Positions 29,188-38,986 are shown, counted from the stretch's first letter. The stretch: DNA of 64,000 nt from JAHBNG01 sp039028975 (GCA_039028975.1 JBCCHB010000035.1:49905-113904), one strand, 5' to 3'. Translations and numbers: made by a program. Notes: generated by a model from the letters alone, not told the origin.

Positions 29188-30447
29188 ATGAATCGAAATA
29201 TCAACCTTTACCCTTGGTATGTCGCCCTCTTTGGGGCTACTGCCTGGACGCCCATCTTCTTTCTCTACTTCAGCCAACATCTGTCGCTGGACCAAGTTCT
29301 CTTACTTGAGGCTATCTACTATGCATCTGTCGTTATCATCGAGGTTCCCTCGGGCTACTTTTCGGATGTAATGGGGCGGCGACCAACGCTGCTCATTTCA
29401 ACTTTGGCCATGGGTCTCTCTTACCTCTTCTTCTTCTCTGGCACTACTTTCGGCATCTTCGCCATAGCTCAAGTTTTGCTGGCCATTGGATTTGCTTTCC
29501 AGTCTGGCACCGATACTTCGTTTCACTTTGATTCCCTGGCTAGGTTGGGGCGAACGGATGAATATGGTGAGCGCGAAGCGATTGCTGGCCGAAATAGCTT
29601 GGTTGCTCGGGCCGCGGCCATCTTTCTCGGCGGCCTAGCCGGGCTGGTCTCGCTGCGTTTGGGCTACCTTCTCTCCTTGCTGACCATGGCCGGAGCCTTT
29701 GCCATTGTACTGCAATTTAGGGAACCTGCCCAGCAGGATTCTGATCAAGAGCATGCTGACGAGAGTCATGCTCTCCGGGAAAAGACAAATGAGCCTTCTC
29801 GTACGCCCCAGCCCTTAGGCCCGCTGACTCAACTGCGGCTGTGCCTAGGATATACCCGCCATCCCGTGCTGGCTTGGTTGATGGCCTACGTCATCCTCAT
29901 GACCATCCTCGATCACGTTCCCTATGAGTTCTACCAACCCTATATCGAACTATTAGGAGAACGTGGTGGATTCTTTGCTGGAAGGACACCTTTTATTTCA
30001 GGCATTATCATGGGTCTATCGACGCTGATTGGGGCATGGGCCGCAAGCCGAAGTATCTGGCTGAGAGATAAGCTGGGTTTGGGCGGTGTTCTGCTGCTAA
30101 GCGTTGCCATCCAAACGGGGTCCATCGCTGCCATGGGGCTAGGGCTAAACGTACTGGTGGTCCTGCTGGTCCTGCTGAGGACTATCCCCTTTGCCATGGC
30201 CAACGCCCCGCTGCGTGCTGCAATTGCCCCACTGGTCCCTCAGGCACAGCGAGCCACCTACTTCTCACTGCAAAGTTTATTTGGAAGACTGGCCTTTTCT
30301 GGAACGCTGCTGATTCTATCAACGACTACGGTTGGTGCGGCAGCCGACTGGGCGACATTATCAAGTATGTTGCAGTCATTAGCGCTGTTGGGAACAGTGG
30401 GGCTAGTGGGGTTGCTGCTAACTCGGCATGCACTTACTGGATCGTAA
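29188..30447 (+). CDS. Major facilitator superfamily transporter
   Basis: A 419-aa protein with about 12 membrane segments. The loop 2-3 signature is present as GYFSDVMGRRPTLL, and the acidic/basic central loop (about residues 185-215) separates the two six-helix halves. The substrate cannot be inferred. Its last 14 bases overlap the end of the convergent lipoprotein gene. Confidence 0.87.
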   Translation: MNRNINLYPWYVALFGATAWTPIFFLYFSQHLSLDQVLLLEAIYYASVVIIEVPSGYFSDVMGRRPTLLISTLAMGLSYLFFFSGTTFGIFAIAQVLLAIGFAFQSGTDTSFHFDSLARLGRTDEYGEREAIAGRNSLVARAAAIFLGGLAGLVSLRLGYLLSLLTMAGAFAIVLQFREPAQQDSDQEHADESHALREKTNEPSRTPQPLGPLTQLRLCLGYTRHPVLAWLMAYVILMTILDHVPYEFYQPYIELLGERGGFFAGRTPFISGIIMGLSTLIGAWAASRSIWLRDKLGLGGVLLLSVAIQTGSIAAMGLGLNVLVVLLVLLRTIPFAMANAPLRAAIAPLVPQAQRATYFSLQSLFGRLAFSGTLLILSTTTVGAAADWATLSSMLQSLALLGTVGLVGLLLTRHALTGS

Positions 30448-30979
30448 CAGCACCTTCTTGAATAACCCTGTCATTAAGGTAGAGACGCGTTGTAAGCTGG
30501 CCTCGTGGCAGGGAGCTATCGCAGTTACTTCCTGAGCTAAAGATAACGCTACTGGTGAATATTTCGGGAGATTCAGCAACGGTACCGCTTTCGCCCAGAT
30601 TGGGCTGAACAACCCCGCCTACAAGCCACTCAATCCGATACGTATAATCGATCCCGTTGGTGACCTGCACAGCCGTCGTTAGCTGTTTAATCCCGTGCGC
30701 ATAGGTCACGGGTGAAGTTTCAAAAGCGCTAAAGTTGTCGGTTCCACAATCGTTGCTGGCCCGAAAGATAAAGTTGGATACAGTCGGTGGGCGCACCATA
30801 ATGGGTAGGTAGATGTCTTGGTTGCCACCCTGGGCCAAAAGTGGTGCTGGCCCAGAGTGCATACAGCCAAATAGCAATCCGAGAAAGACAAGTATGAGGC
30901 TTCGATAAAGATTGGTTGATGGAAAGATGCTTGGTACGAGGTACTTCAGCGGGCGAGGAATAGCTAGACTTCTAAACAT
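30434..30979 (-). CDS. Small secreted protein or lipoprotein with LPI motif
   Basis: A 181-aa protein; ATG 30979 is preceded by GGAG. A hydrophobic signal segment at residues 24-39 ends LLFGC, a possible lipobox with Cys39. Just after it comes QDIYLPIMVRPP, the same aromatic-LPL sequence found at the very C-terminus of other secreted proteins here, but now N-terminal. The remainder is a beta-rich domain with two cysteines. No family is recognised. Confidence 0.7.
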   Translation of the reverse strand: MFRSLAIPRPLKYLVPSIFPSTNLYRSLILVFLGLLFGCMHSGPAPLLAQGGNQDIYLPIMVRPPTVSNFIFRASNDCGTDNFSAFETSPVTYAHGIKQLTTAVQVTNGIDYTYRIEWLVGGVVQPNLGESGTVAESPEIFTSSVIFSSGSNCDSSLPRGQLTTRLYLNDRVIQEGAVTIQ

Positions 30980-31100
30980 ATTTACTCCAATTCGTTTTCA
31001 ATAGAGGAGTAAAACGTTCGTCCACATCAGGGATGCTTCCGCTACGCGCTACCCTCCATTGATTGTTGTGAGGAATGGCTTGATTGGCATACAAGACATT

Positions 31101-32969
31101 CTATAAACGAGGTAGGATCTTGGATTCTTTCACTCTGTCTTGAAGTTGTATCTGGGCCACTTCAGCCCCATCTTCGCCGTACCAAAGGCTCCGCATTTCA
31201 TCACTGCACTCTAGTAATTCTACCAACGTACCTTCATCCTCGATTTGACCATCTTTTAGAACAAGTATGTGATCCGCCTGCTGCAATACCGCTTGTCGGT
31301 GGGAGACCACTAGGCAAGTCGGTTTCTTCTGTTCTGAAAAGAGCTGCTTCCAGAGCAGCTTCTCTGTATCCACGTCCAAGGCACTTGAGAGATCATCAAA
31401 GACCAGCAGTTCTGGTTGACGGACAAACATGCGCGCTCCTGCGGTCCGCTGTACCTGACCACCCGACAGACGAACGCCCCGGGGTCCAATCATTGTTGCT
31501 AACCCATCCGACATAGCCGAAATATCAGAATCCAACACTGCCCTATTTATCGCTCGTTGCAACCCAGACCCTGTCTCGCCATTTCCTTGTATCCCATCTC
31601 CGAATGTACTCGGGGCCTCTCCATCAGAAAGCCCCATCATGATATTGTCACGCAAGGATTCGGAAAAGAGACGCGGCGTCTGTGGCGTATATGCGCTATA
31701 GGGTGGCACAAAGAAGGTTGCTGGATCGTCTACCACTTCTCCATTCCAGCGGATCTCGCCTCCATCCTTAGGGAGTAGCCCAAGTAACGTTCGCACGAGT
31801 GTTGTCTTACCCGACCCTACACGCCCAGTGATTACAGTTAGAGAGCCTTGTTGCAAGTGCAGATCGACATTGGCAATACCCTGAGCAGACCCTGGATAGT
31901 GATAGGTTAAACCTGTAGCTGATACGGTTTGCAACGGTTGGCCGCTAGGTTCCAGTACTGGCAGATCAGGCAATTGCTCTCGTAGATAAACTGGACGATG
32001 ACGCACCAGCGTGCTATCAGGTGCGCCCTGAAGCAATGCACGCAGCCGTTGGAGCGAGACGCCTACCTGTTTGTAGGCCGCCATGAACATCCCCAATGTC
32101 CCCGTAGTTCCGGTAATCCAAGGCAGGAAGGAGACAAAGAGCACAAAGTCGCCGATGGTAAAAGCCCCAGTCCGCATGGATTGGGCTGCCAATAAGAGCA
32201 GCACCGCCGCCCCTAGATCACTGATGTTGCCAAAGAAGAGATCGAGCAGACGGTTGAATAGATAATCCTTCATGGCCGTCCGGCTACGAATGTGGTTCAT
32301 CTTGTCAAAGTGGGCCAAGACACTCTGCTCTGCACCTGCAACCTTAATTGCTTGGACGGTACCAAAGATCTCGCCTAATGTACCTGTTAGCTCACCAACC
32401 GACTGCTGTCGTTCCTTGCGCACTTCCTCAATCTTAGACTCGAAGCGTTGTACGATCCAGATAACCACCGTGAGCGGGAGAAATAGAACCAGAGTGAGGA
32501 ATGGATGAATCGACAGCATCATGATGAGGGCGATGATGGCAAACCAGCCATTGGCAATCAGGTTATAGGCCATGCTCCAGACCCACTGGGTTGTCTGCAC
32601 GTCATCTCGAAAGCGGCTTACTGCTTCACCAGGTGAATGGGGCAATGCCCGCGCTCCTGGCTGTTTCAAAACGTGCTCCATAAGGTTGCTACGCAGGAGC
32701 GCGTAGATGGTGTGGGCAAAGCTCGTCTCCAGTATCATAATGCTATGGAATGTGATGATCTGAACAACAATGATCGCAAGCAACAGCCACATCAATGCTG
32801 AAAAGCTAAGCCAAACTTGGGCTTCCCCGGTGAGCGTATTGAAGACTTCTCGGGCAATCCATGCTGGGACAATAAAACCACAGTAGAGCAAGATATAGCA
32901 GAGTACGCCGAGCCAGAAGAGACCGCCACGGAAGCGGAGCAGTTGCCAAAGATATTGGTGGGTTGTCAT
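31101..32969 (-). CDS. ABC exporter half-transporter, degenerate Walker B
   Basis: A 622-aa protein with an N-terminal six-helix exporter domain and an ATPase domain: Walker A GRVGSGKTT at about residue 382, signature LSGGQ at 501-505, and Walker B LLVFDDLSSALD, where aspartate replaces the catalytic glutamate. AGGA precedes ATG 32969. Together with the next half-transporter it forms a heterodimer with one working and one degenerate site. The cargo is unknown. It is the last gene of the sigma/HEAT/ABC cluster. Confidence 0.9.
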   Translation of the reverse strand: MTTHQYLWQLLRFRGGLFWLGVLCYILLYCGFIVPAWIAREVFNTLTGEAQVWLSFSALMWLLLAIIVVQIITFHSIMILETSFAHTIYALLRSNLMEHVLKQPGARALPHSPGEAVSRFRDDVQTTQWVWSMAYNLIANGWFAIIALIMMLSIHPFLTLVLFLPLTVVIWIVQRFESKIEEVRKERQQSVGELTGTLGEIFGTVQAIKVAGAEQSVLAHFDKMNHIRSRTAMKDYLFNRLLDLFFGNISDLGAAVLLLLAAQSMRTGAFTIGDFVLFVSFLPWITGTTGTLGMFMAAYKQVGVSLQRLRALLQGAPDSTLVRHRPVYLREQLPDLPVLEPSGQPLQTVSATGLTYHYPGSAQGIANVDLHLQQGSLTVITGRVGSGKTTLVRTLLGLLPKDGGEIRWNGEVVDDPATFFVPPYSAYTPQTPRLFSESLRDNIMMGLSDGEAPSTFGDGIQGNGETGSGLQRAINRAVLDSDISAMSDGLATMIGPRGVRLSGGQVQRTAGARMFVRQPELLVFDDLSSALDVDTEKLLWKQLFSEQKKPTCLVVSHRQAVLQQADHILVLKDGQIEDEGTLVELLECSDEMRSLWYGEDGAEVAQIQLQDRVKESKILPRL

Positions 32970-33120
32970 GAGGTAGGTCCTTTCGTAAGTCGGTGAGTCG
33001 GTAGTCGGTGGGTCGGTACATGGTCAATGGCGTTAAGTTAATCCGTTTCGTCTGCAATGCACGGTGAATGCTCAGGACAATAGTATCTGGGCTGAAACAG
33101 CGCGCGTCCCTGGAGATTCT

Positions 33121-35001
33121 CTATGCCGCCACCAATTCCACCCGCAACAACTCGGCAAAGCGCGATGCCGGCTCATCTGCCAATTGTTGTCGGTTGCCAA
33201 ACTCAACCATTTCGCCATGCTCCAGAATCATGATCTGGTCTGCCCGTTGGACGGTTGACAGACGATGGGCGATGATAATCCCTGTGCGACCCACCAACAG
33301 ACGGGTCAGTGCGTTTTCGATCAGCTGCTCAGTAGCTGGATCCAAACGGGAGGAGGCTTCGTCTAAAATGACCAAGCCAGGGTCACGCAGAAATACTCGC
33401 GTTAAGGCCACGAGCTGCGCTTCACCTGCTGATAGCCCAGCGCCTGCTGAATCGAGAACTGTATCCAAGCCATCGGGAAGGCGGCTATACCAGTCGGTTA
33501 ATCCTAATTCTTCAATCACTGTTTGAATGTACGCATCTTCGATGGCGGAATCAAAGAAGGTTAAATTGTCTCGCACGGTGGCGTTAAAGAGTTGGACATC
33601 TTGGGTTACAATGCCGATGGTGCGTCGCAACTCAGCAAAGGGTAGGTTGCGTGCGTCGTGGCCATTGATGTGAATAGCGCCTTTCGTTGGATCGTAGAGA
33701 CGCAAGAGCAGCCGTCCAATGGTAGTCTTGCCGCTGCCCGTGCGGCCAAGCAGCCCCAAAATAGAGCCAGGAGCCAACTCAAAGGAGAGATTCCGCAATA
33801 CCCATTCATCCAGAGCTTGCTCATTTTCGGGGCCACGTCCATTGGTTGTTCCATTTAAGTGGTGGGATGGTTTGAATGACACGGGAAGCAATTTTTCAGT
33901 ATCCAGCGGCTGTTTTGCTTCATCTGGTTTTGAGCCGTTTGTCCTCTTTGGGTAGGTGAATGAGACCTGCTGGAAGGCAACCCCAAGCGCACCATGCGCT
34001 GGTAGCATGGTTCCATCCTTAGGTTCAGACAAGAGGCTCTCAGTATGGGTCAACTCGCTAATGCGCAGGATGCTGGCACTAGCCTGTTGCAGATTTTGGG
34101 TCTCCAGCGCTAAACCCTCTACTGGCTCTCTGATCATGCTCATATAGGCATAAAAGAGATAGACCGTACCGATGGTGATGGTACCCGCCCAAAAGAGATA
34201 GGCACCCAAAATCAGTGCCAGAAGTGTTCCCAGCGAGAAGAGAGCCAGGATGGTGGTACGCAAGGTGGCAATACGAATGTAGGCCGTCATGGCATGATGC
34301 CAGAAGGTACGCATCCGCTCGAAGAGGCGGTGCATGGTATAGGCTGTGCCACCGTTGGCACGGATGTCTTCGGTGCCGCTCAATCGTTCTTCAATAAAGC
34401 CGAATAGCTCAGCGCTGGCTTGCCGTTCTGCCTGCATAGGGGACGTGGCGATATTGCGCATGCTGTAAATTATGGCTATGGCCAACATTGAAAAGAGCGT
34501 AAATGCAGCCCCAACCCGCCAATTTTCCAAATAAAGTGCAACCAACACGCCGAACAACAAGAGGCAGCTACCCAACGCACGGATGACCAATTCAGAGAAG
34601 AAGTTGGTCAGGCCACTCACGTCGCCATCGATGCGTTCGATTAGCTCACCAGGTGTGTGAGTATTATGAAAGCTCATATCGAGATGCAGGCAGTGGCGGA
34701 CCAAGTCAGATCGCAGCGCGTTGGTGGCCGTCCAGCCTACGAGTTGACTGGCATAATTTGCTCCCAGCGTTAGAGCGTATTTTAGAATGGCGACGCTGAG
34801 GAATAGTAAAGCAATCTGAATCAGGACCTGCATGGAGGCACCTGCTTGGATGCTGTCTATAAACGAACGCATCACCTGAGGGATAAGAAGCTGGATACCG
34901 ACTGTGCTTAACAAGAGTATAGCAAGGGTAAGGACTCGGTATCGTTGGGATTGAAGGCGCGTAGAGAGTAGCACCCAATAGTGGGCGAATGGGATGGACA
35001 T
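33121..35001 (-). CDS. ABC exporter half-transporter, degenerate signature
   Basis: A 626-aa protein with six membrane helices followed by an ATPase domain: Walker A GRTGSGKTT near residue 418, signature changed to LSAGE (523-527), and Walker B LVILDEASSRLD with the catalytic glutamate. An insert of about 50 residues rich in Lys, Pro and Asn lies before the ATPase core (VSFTYPKRTNGS region). Its Glu-containing Walker B would pair with the intact LSGGQ of the partner, giving the consensus site. AGGAG precedes ATG 35001. Confidence 0.9.
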   Translation of the reverse strand: MSIPFAHYWVLLSTRLQSQRYRVLTLAILLLSTVGIQLLIPQVMRSFIDSIQAGASMQVLIQIALLFLSVAILKYALTLGANYASQLVGWTATNALRSDLVRHCLHLDMSFHNTHTPGELIERIDGDVSGLTNFFSELVIRALGSCLLLFGVLVALYLENWRVGAAFTLFSMLAIAIIYSMRNIATSPMQAERQASAELFGFIEERLSGTEDIRANGGTAYTMHRLFERMRTFWHHAMTAYIRIATLRTTILALFSLGTLLALILGAYLFWAGTITIGTVYLFYAYMSMIREPVEGLALETQNLQQASASILRISELTHTESLLSEPKDGTMLPAHGALGVAFQQVSFTYPKRTNGSKPDEAKQPLDTEKLLPVSFKPSHHLNGTTNGRGPENEQALDEWVLRNLSFELAPGSILGLLGRTGSGKTTIGRLLLRLYDPTKGAIHINGHDARNLPFAELRRTIGIVTQDVQLFNATVRDNLTFFDSAIEDAYIQTVIEELGLTDWYSRLPDGLDTVLDSAGAGLSAGEAQLVALTRVFLRDPGLVILDEASSRLDPATEQLIENALTRLLVGRTGIIIAHRLSTVQRADQIMILEHGEMVEFGNRQQLADEPASRFAELLRVELVAA

Positions 35002-35072
35002 GATTCATCTCCTGATTGCTAATTTAATTTGTTTCTTATGGCTGGAGTATGTTGATATGTTATAGGGTAAAC

Positions 35073-37127
35073 CTATGACCGAATCAGCCAAGGTGGCCGT
35101 CCAACCGGATGGAACGGTGTGGACCGAACATCCTTGAGGAAGGGAAAGGAATCTTTGTACGGATTTACCCAGGTGCCGTGGGCGAACATACGGTATTCGG
35201 TTCCCCACAGATCTGCTTTCAACGGCAGATCATCTGGGGTGACGGCTAAACGTAGAACGGGACGAACTGGCGTGCGGCTAGTCCACTCTTCCCAATACTC
35301 AAATGTGTCGGGGGGCAGCGCATAGACTGTACCATTGCGCCAGGGATCCCGACACAAGCCCGTAATACCAACAGTGAGCTTGTAGTATCGGCGGTCGAGA
35401 CCCTGATCCTCAACATCGGCGATTGTGCCGTCTTCTCGCAGATCTAAGAAGCCGTTATGCAATCCAAAACACCGCCCTCGGTGAATCACAGCAAAGTAGA
35501 TGGGGCGCATGTAGCCCTTGTCTGCATAGACACCGCTGACGTTGCCTGATTCTCCACTATCTGTTGAATCGCGTAACGGGCGCAACTCTTCCAGAGCGGG
35601 CAGATCCGTTCCGTGCATGAAGAGCCCCTTAAATTCGACAAGATAGCGCAAAAACTCATGCTTGGGATAGGGTAAATTATAGATCACATCTTTACCCATT
35701 CCGCGACCAACGGTCTCCTGGTAGAGTGATTCAAAGGCAGCTTTTTTTGCATCACCGAATTCAACAGGACACCGGAGATAAAAGTGGTAAGGTGCGGGCT
35801 TCAGGGGTTCGATACCTTGCGTCATCGCCTGGTCCAGTGCGTCTTGAGCAGCCGGCGTTTCAATCAATTGGAGAGCATAGGCAATATGGCTGCGTAATTG
35901 TTCGTTTTGCTCTTGGAGAAGGTCTGGTTTTCGAAGGACGCCGAGAAGTGATGGTAGGGCTGCTTGGCCAATCTTGGCGACGGCTTCTGCAGCGACAGGA
36001 CCAATGTCTGGGCTACCCATGGCCCGAATGAGTGCGGGAATTGCCTCCTCAGCAGATTCGCTCACAAGGGAGAGCGCAAAGGCTGCGTTGCGGCGCACGT
36101 TGTAGTCATCATCCTCTAGCGCCTGGCATATGATGGGTACAATATGTTTCTCTGGTTGGTCGATACCTGGCACAAGGCGTGGAGCAAAAAAGGAGCGGTC
36201 GAGCCAGCCCATGTCGTCAGTCTCGCTTATTTCGACTTCCGGCGAGCCCATCTCACCAAGAATGCGCACAACAAAGCTCCGCACCCACCAATCCTGACTC
36301 TTAAATGCTTGGAGCAAGGCGGGTAGCGTCTCTTGATATGGGTCGCCCATGGTAGCCAACGAATAAGCGGCTTCTATACGGATCGACTCAACTTCCTCTT
36401 CGTTTACCAATAGGGATGTCAATGCAGGTATAGCTGCGGACGCGGCCTGCCCCAATTCACCCAGCGCACGGGCCGCGCCCCAACGTAGCGAATCATCCTG
36501 AGCGTTCAGCGCTTCTGCCAAGGGAGCGACCGCCTCATGGGGCGGCTCGGCAATTTGCGTCATCAGAAGTGCGAGAATTGTGCGGACGTCTTCAGACCAG
36601 GCCAGTGGGTCATCTCGACGAACAGGCGTGCGCAACATCTCTACGATTTGGGGAAGCACCTGGCGAGCTGCGGACCCCATTTCGCCAAGAAAGAGTGTCG
36701 CATCAGCTAAGGGCGTACGCATTTGCTCATCCAGGCTCAGAGTGGGATCCCATCCCCTGAATATGTCAACAGCCACTGGAAGAAGTTCTTCCGCGCGTGC
36801 TGGATTGATTTGCCAGAGTACATAAGCGGCACCGACGCGTACTGTCCCCTTGTCTGAAGAGAGAGCATGGTCTAAAGCCGGAACAGCCGCCTCCCCCATC
36901 GTGATCAATGCTTTGCCAGCATGAAACAGGCGGGTCACAAAGCTGTCGGCCTCAAACCCTTCAATAAGTACAGGAATCGCGTCTTCGTCGCCCACTTTGG
37001 CCAGATCCAGGGCTGCGTTGAAGCGTATAGAGAGGTCGGGATGGGTTAGAGATTGCTTTAACCTGGCAATCCGTTCGGCATCCTGTTTAGCATCCTGCAC
37101 AGAATCAGTTAACGTGTTGTTTGTCAT
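35073..37127 (-). CDS. HEAT-repeat protein with an extra C-terminal domain (684 aa)
   Basis: GAGGGG precedes ATG 37127. Residues about 15-460 are PBS-lyase-type HEAT repeats (units such as AVPALDHALSSDKGTVRVGAAYVL, here abbreviated). Residues 470-684 are a separate domain with FMHGTDLPALEELRPL (His505-Gly-Thr507), then SGVYADKGYMRPIYFAVI, which loosely recalls the first strand of mono-ADP-ribosyltransferases; that comparison is weak inference. It is 18 bp from the upstream sigma-factor stop, so it is co-transcribed with it. HEAT proteins act as binding scaffolds. Confidence 0.82.
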   Translation of the reverse strand: MTNNTLTDSVQDAKQDAERIARLKQSLTHPDLSIRFNAALDLAKVGDEDAIPVLIEGFEADSFVTRLFHAGKALITMGEAAVPALDHALSSDKGTVRVGAAYVLWQINPARAEELLPVAVDIFRGWDPTLSLDEQMRTPLADATLFLGEMGSAARQVLPQIVEMLRTPVRRDDPLAWSEDVRTILALLMTQIAEPPHEAVAPLAEALNAQDDSLRWGAARALGELGQAASAAIPALTSLLVNEEEVESIRIEAAYSLATMGDPYQETLPALLQAFKSQDWWVRSFVVRILGEMGSPEVEISETDDMGWLDRSFFAPRLVPGIDQPEKHIVPIICQALEDDDYNVRRNAAFALSLVSESAEEAIPALIRAMGSPDIGPVAAEAVAKIGQAALPSLLGVLRKPDLLQEQNEQLRSHIAYALQLIETPAAQDALDQAMTQGIEPLKPAPYHFYLRCPVEFGDAKKAAFESLYQETVGRGMGKDVIYNLPYPKHEFLRYLVEFKGLFMHGTDLPALEELRPLRDSTDSGESGNVSGVYADKGYMRPIYFAVIHRGRCFGLHNGFLDLREDGTIADVEDQGLDRRYYKLTVGITGLCRDPWRNGTVYALPPDTFEYWEEWTSRTPVRPVLRLAVTPDDLPLKADLWGTEYRMFAHGTWVNPYKDSFPFLKDVRSTPFHPVGRPPWLIRS

Positions 37128-37144
37128 GATTGCCCCTCTTTGCC

Positions 37145-38467
37145 CTAGTCCATATAAATGACTTCAAACGTATTTTGAGAAAACGCAACTTCAATCTTGG
37201 CCTGACTGGTCATACTTCTAAAACCAGTTAATACAGCAGGGCTGTTTGCAATATCCACTCGTTGAGCAGGTAAGCGGGCTATCCGTGGATTCTCACGCCA
37301 GAATTGACTTACTTGGGGCAATGATAGGGCTAACGAATGCCATGAATCCATGGAACCGCCGTTATGACATTGATCGCAGATGGCATAGACGCCGTTATTG
37401 TACCCAGGCATACCTGCTGGTGAGCCGGTGCGGATGGGAATGGCCGCTTCGCACTGGGGACACGAAGAATAACCGACCTTTTGCTGCTCAAAGTAGATGG
37501 TATGGACAACTTTCTGAATATATGAAAATGCAGGTTTGAACGCCTTAAAATTTCCTAACCTTTCAATGCTAGAGTCGGTGAGGGTATCGTTGTCATCAGC
37601 CGTATTGCAGCAGCCTGGGCAGCGCAAACAGAGATGATCCTCACCACGATTGAATCGGGCTTGCAGTCGCTGCTGACCACATTCAAAGCACCAAATGCGT
37701 GTCTCCACCCATTCAACGTCACGAGCGCTAGCAAGGCCAAAGGCAACAGCATCGTCTCGAAAGTCGGTGGTCAGCGCCTCACGCAGCTTAAGCTTGCCCC
37801 GGTGTAAGCGCACAGTCATGGCATTGGTTGTCATCCCGGCTTGGGCGGCTAGCTCGGCTTGAGGTAGCTCCTCAATATAGTGCTGAACCAGTAGGCCACG
37901 TGTCTCTGGCGGCAGCAGACCCATGGCCCGGTCCAACAGAGTAATTAGCTCACTCCGCTCAAGTTCCCGATCCAGATCACAATCATCTGCCAGATCCACA
38001 CCTGTATGAACCTCATCCCCAGAATGTTGATTTGGGTCAAGCAGGTGCTTATTCTGTCGGGCCTGATTGCGATGCCAGTGGCGGCAGATATTGCGGGCGA
38101 TGGCCTTAAGCCAGCTAGAGAGGCCGCTGGGGTCGGTAATGGCATCCCGTCGTTGCCAAGCAGTGAGCAACGTTTCTTGAGCAAGGTCCTCCGCCGCCTG
38201 AGAGGACCCAGTCAAATGACGGCAAAAGCCCACCAAATTTGCGCGTTCTCGGGCAATCCACGTTTCAAAGGTGTTTACTATGCGGTCGTTGTCAAACGGA
38301 GCGGAATGTGTCTGGCGGTCGTTGTCAAACGGAGCGGAATGTGTCTGGCGGTCGTTGTCAAACGGAGCGGAATGTGTCTGGCGGTCGTTGTCAAACGGAG
38401 CGGAATGTGTCTGGCGGTCGTTGTCAAACGGAGCGGCAAATAGATATTCAGCTTGAGTGGCGTTCAT
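37145..38467 (-). CDS. ECF-type sigma factor with N-terminal 11-aa repeats and C-terminal zinc ribbons (440 aa)
   Basis: Residues about 12-62 are 11-residue repeats (APFDNDRQTHS), four exact plus a partial. Sigma region 2 follows (NTFETWIARERANLVGF... AAEDLAQETLLTAWQRR) and region 4 (LPPETRGLLVQHYIEELPQAELAAQAG) with its helix-turn-helix. The last 230 residues carry cysteine pairs: WCFECGQQ with CLRCPGC, and SSCPQCEA with CDQCHNGG, likely two zinc ribbons. C-terminal extensions in ECF factors often replace a separate anti-sigma factor. It leads the cluster HEAT protein, ABC, ABC and probably controls it. Confidence 0.88.
   Translation of the reverse strand: MNATQAEYLFAAPFDNDRQTHSAPFDNDRQTHSAPFDNDRQTHSAPFDNDRQTHSAPFDNDRIVNTFETWIARERANLVGFCRHLTGSSQAAEDLAQETLLTAWQRRDAITDPSGLSSWLKAIARNICRHWHRNQARQNKHLLDPNQHSGDEVHTGVDLADDCDLDRELERSELITLLDRAMGLLPPETRGLLVQHYIEELPQAELAAQAGMTTNAMTVRLHRGKLKLREALTTDFRDDAVAFGLASARDVEWVETRIWCFECGQQRLQARFNRGEDHLCLRCPGCCNTADDNDTLTDSSIERLGNFKAFKPAFSYIQKVVHTIYFEQQKVGYSSCPQCEAAIPIRTGSPAGMPGYNNGVYAICDQCHNGGSMDSWHSLALSLPQVSQFWRENPRIARLPAQRVDIANSPAVLTGFRSMTSQAKIEVAFSQNTFEVIYMD
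38283..38436. repeat. 33-bp tandem repeat inside the sigma-factor gene
   Basis: Four full units of CGGTCGTTGTCAAACGGAGC... (33 bp) start at 38283, 38316, 38349 and 38382, plus 22 bp from 38415. The units appear identical. They encode the 11-residue repeats in frame, so copy number can change without breaking the gene. Confidence 0.95.
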
Positions 38468-38634
38468 AATCGTCTCTCGTTTCTATAGCGGCTGTTGAGG
38501 TGAGTATTCCTACAGAATGAGCATATTCATCTCAGCCGAGCAGAAAATAACTGTTCCTGCTTACTAATGCCCACGACGACTTAAACATTACACACTTTTT
38601 TCATGAATTTTTCAAATTGGGAAAATCCACCCAA

Positions 38635-38838
38635 AGTGCGAACTTACGGGAGCCACCAGTGACTGAGCTGGATGGTGCGCTTCATGTTCCGTCCTATTAT
38701 ATTGATCTAGCAGAAGAAGTCATTCAGCAGGAGTATCATGATCAGCTTCTTACCGTCATTGATACCTTGCCAGAGCATCAGCGAACAGTTGTCGCACTCT
38801 TCTATATCGGGGAATACTCACAACAAGTAATCGGGTAG
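38635..38838 (+). pseudogene. Scrap of an ECF sigma factor, region 4 start
   Basis: The frame reads EPPVTELDGAL, then EYHDQLLTVIDTLPEHQRTVVALFYIGEYSQQVIG and stops. It closely resembles residues about 95-150 of the sigma-GNAT protein at 60727-62181 (ILEAIESLPDAQREIIALFYIGEYSQAEI). It stops just where the recognition helix should begin, and no region 2 precedes it. It is probably a deletion remnant of a paralogue. Confidence 0.7.
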
Positions 38839-38986
38839 ATCGGGCATCCATGCACGTTGCGACCGTGGATGCCCGATAGCTACCTCGAGCATGACATATA
38901 CCAATCATGCCCTTCTGGATCGCTCCCTTGATTCGCAAAAAGCCTGTTCCAATTATCGCTTTCTGTACGGGAAAGGCGTTTTTTGC

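Noticed and set aside
33068..33526. 152-aa open frame antisense to the ABC exporter
   Set aside because: It mirrors the conserved ATPase domain of the real gene on the minus strand; no homology or ribosome-binding site.
38283..38436. CRISPR-like array of short identical repeats
   Set aside because: The 33-bp units are directly adjacent with no spacers and encode an in-frame protein repeat of the sigma factor; no cas genes are near.
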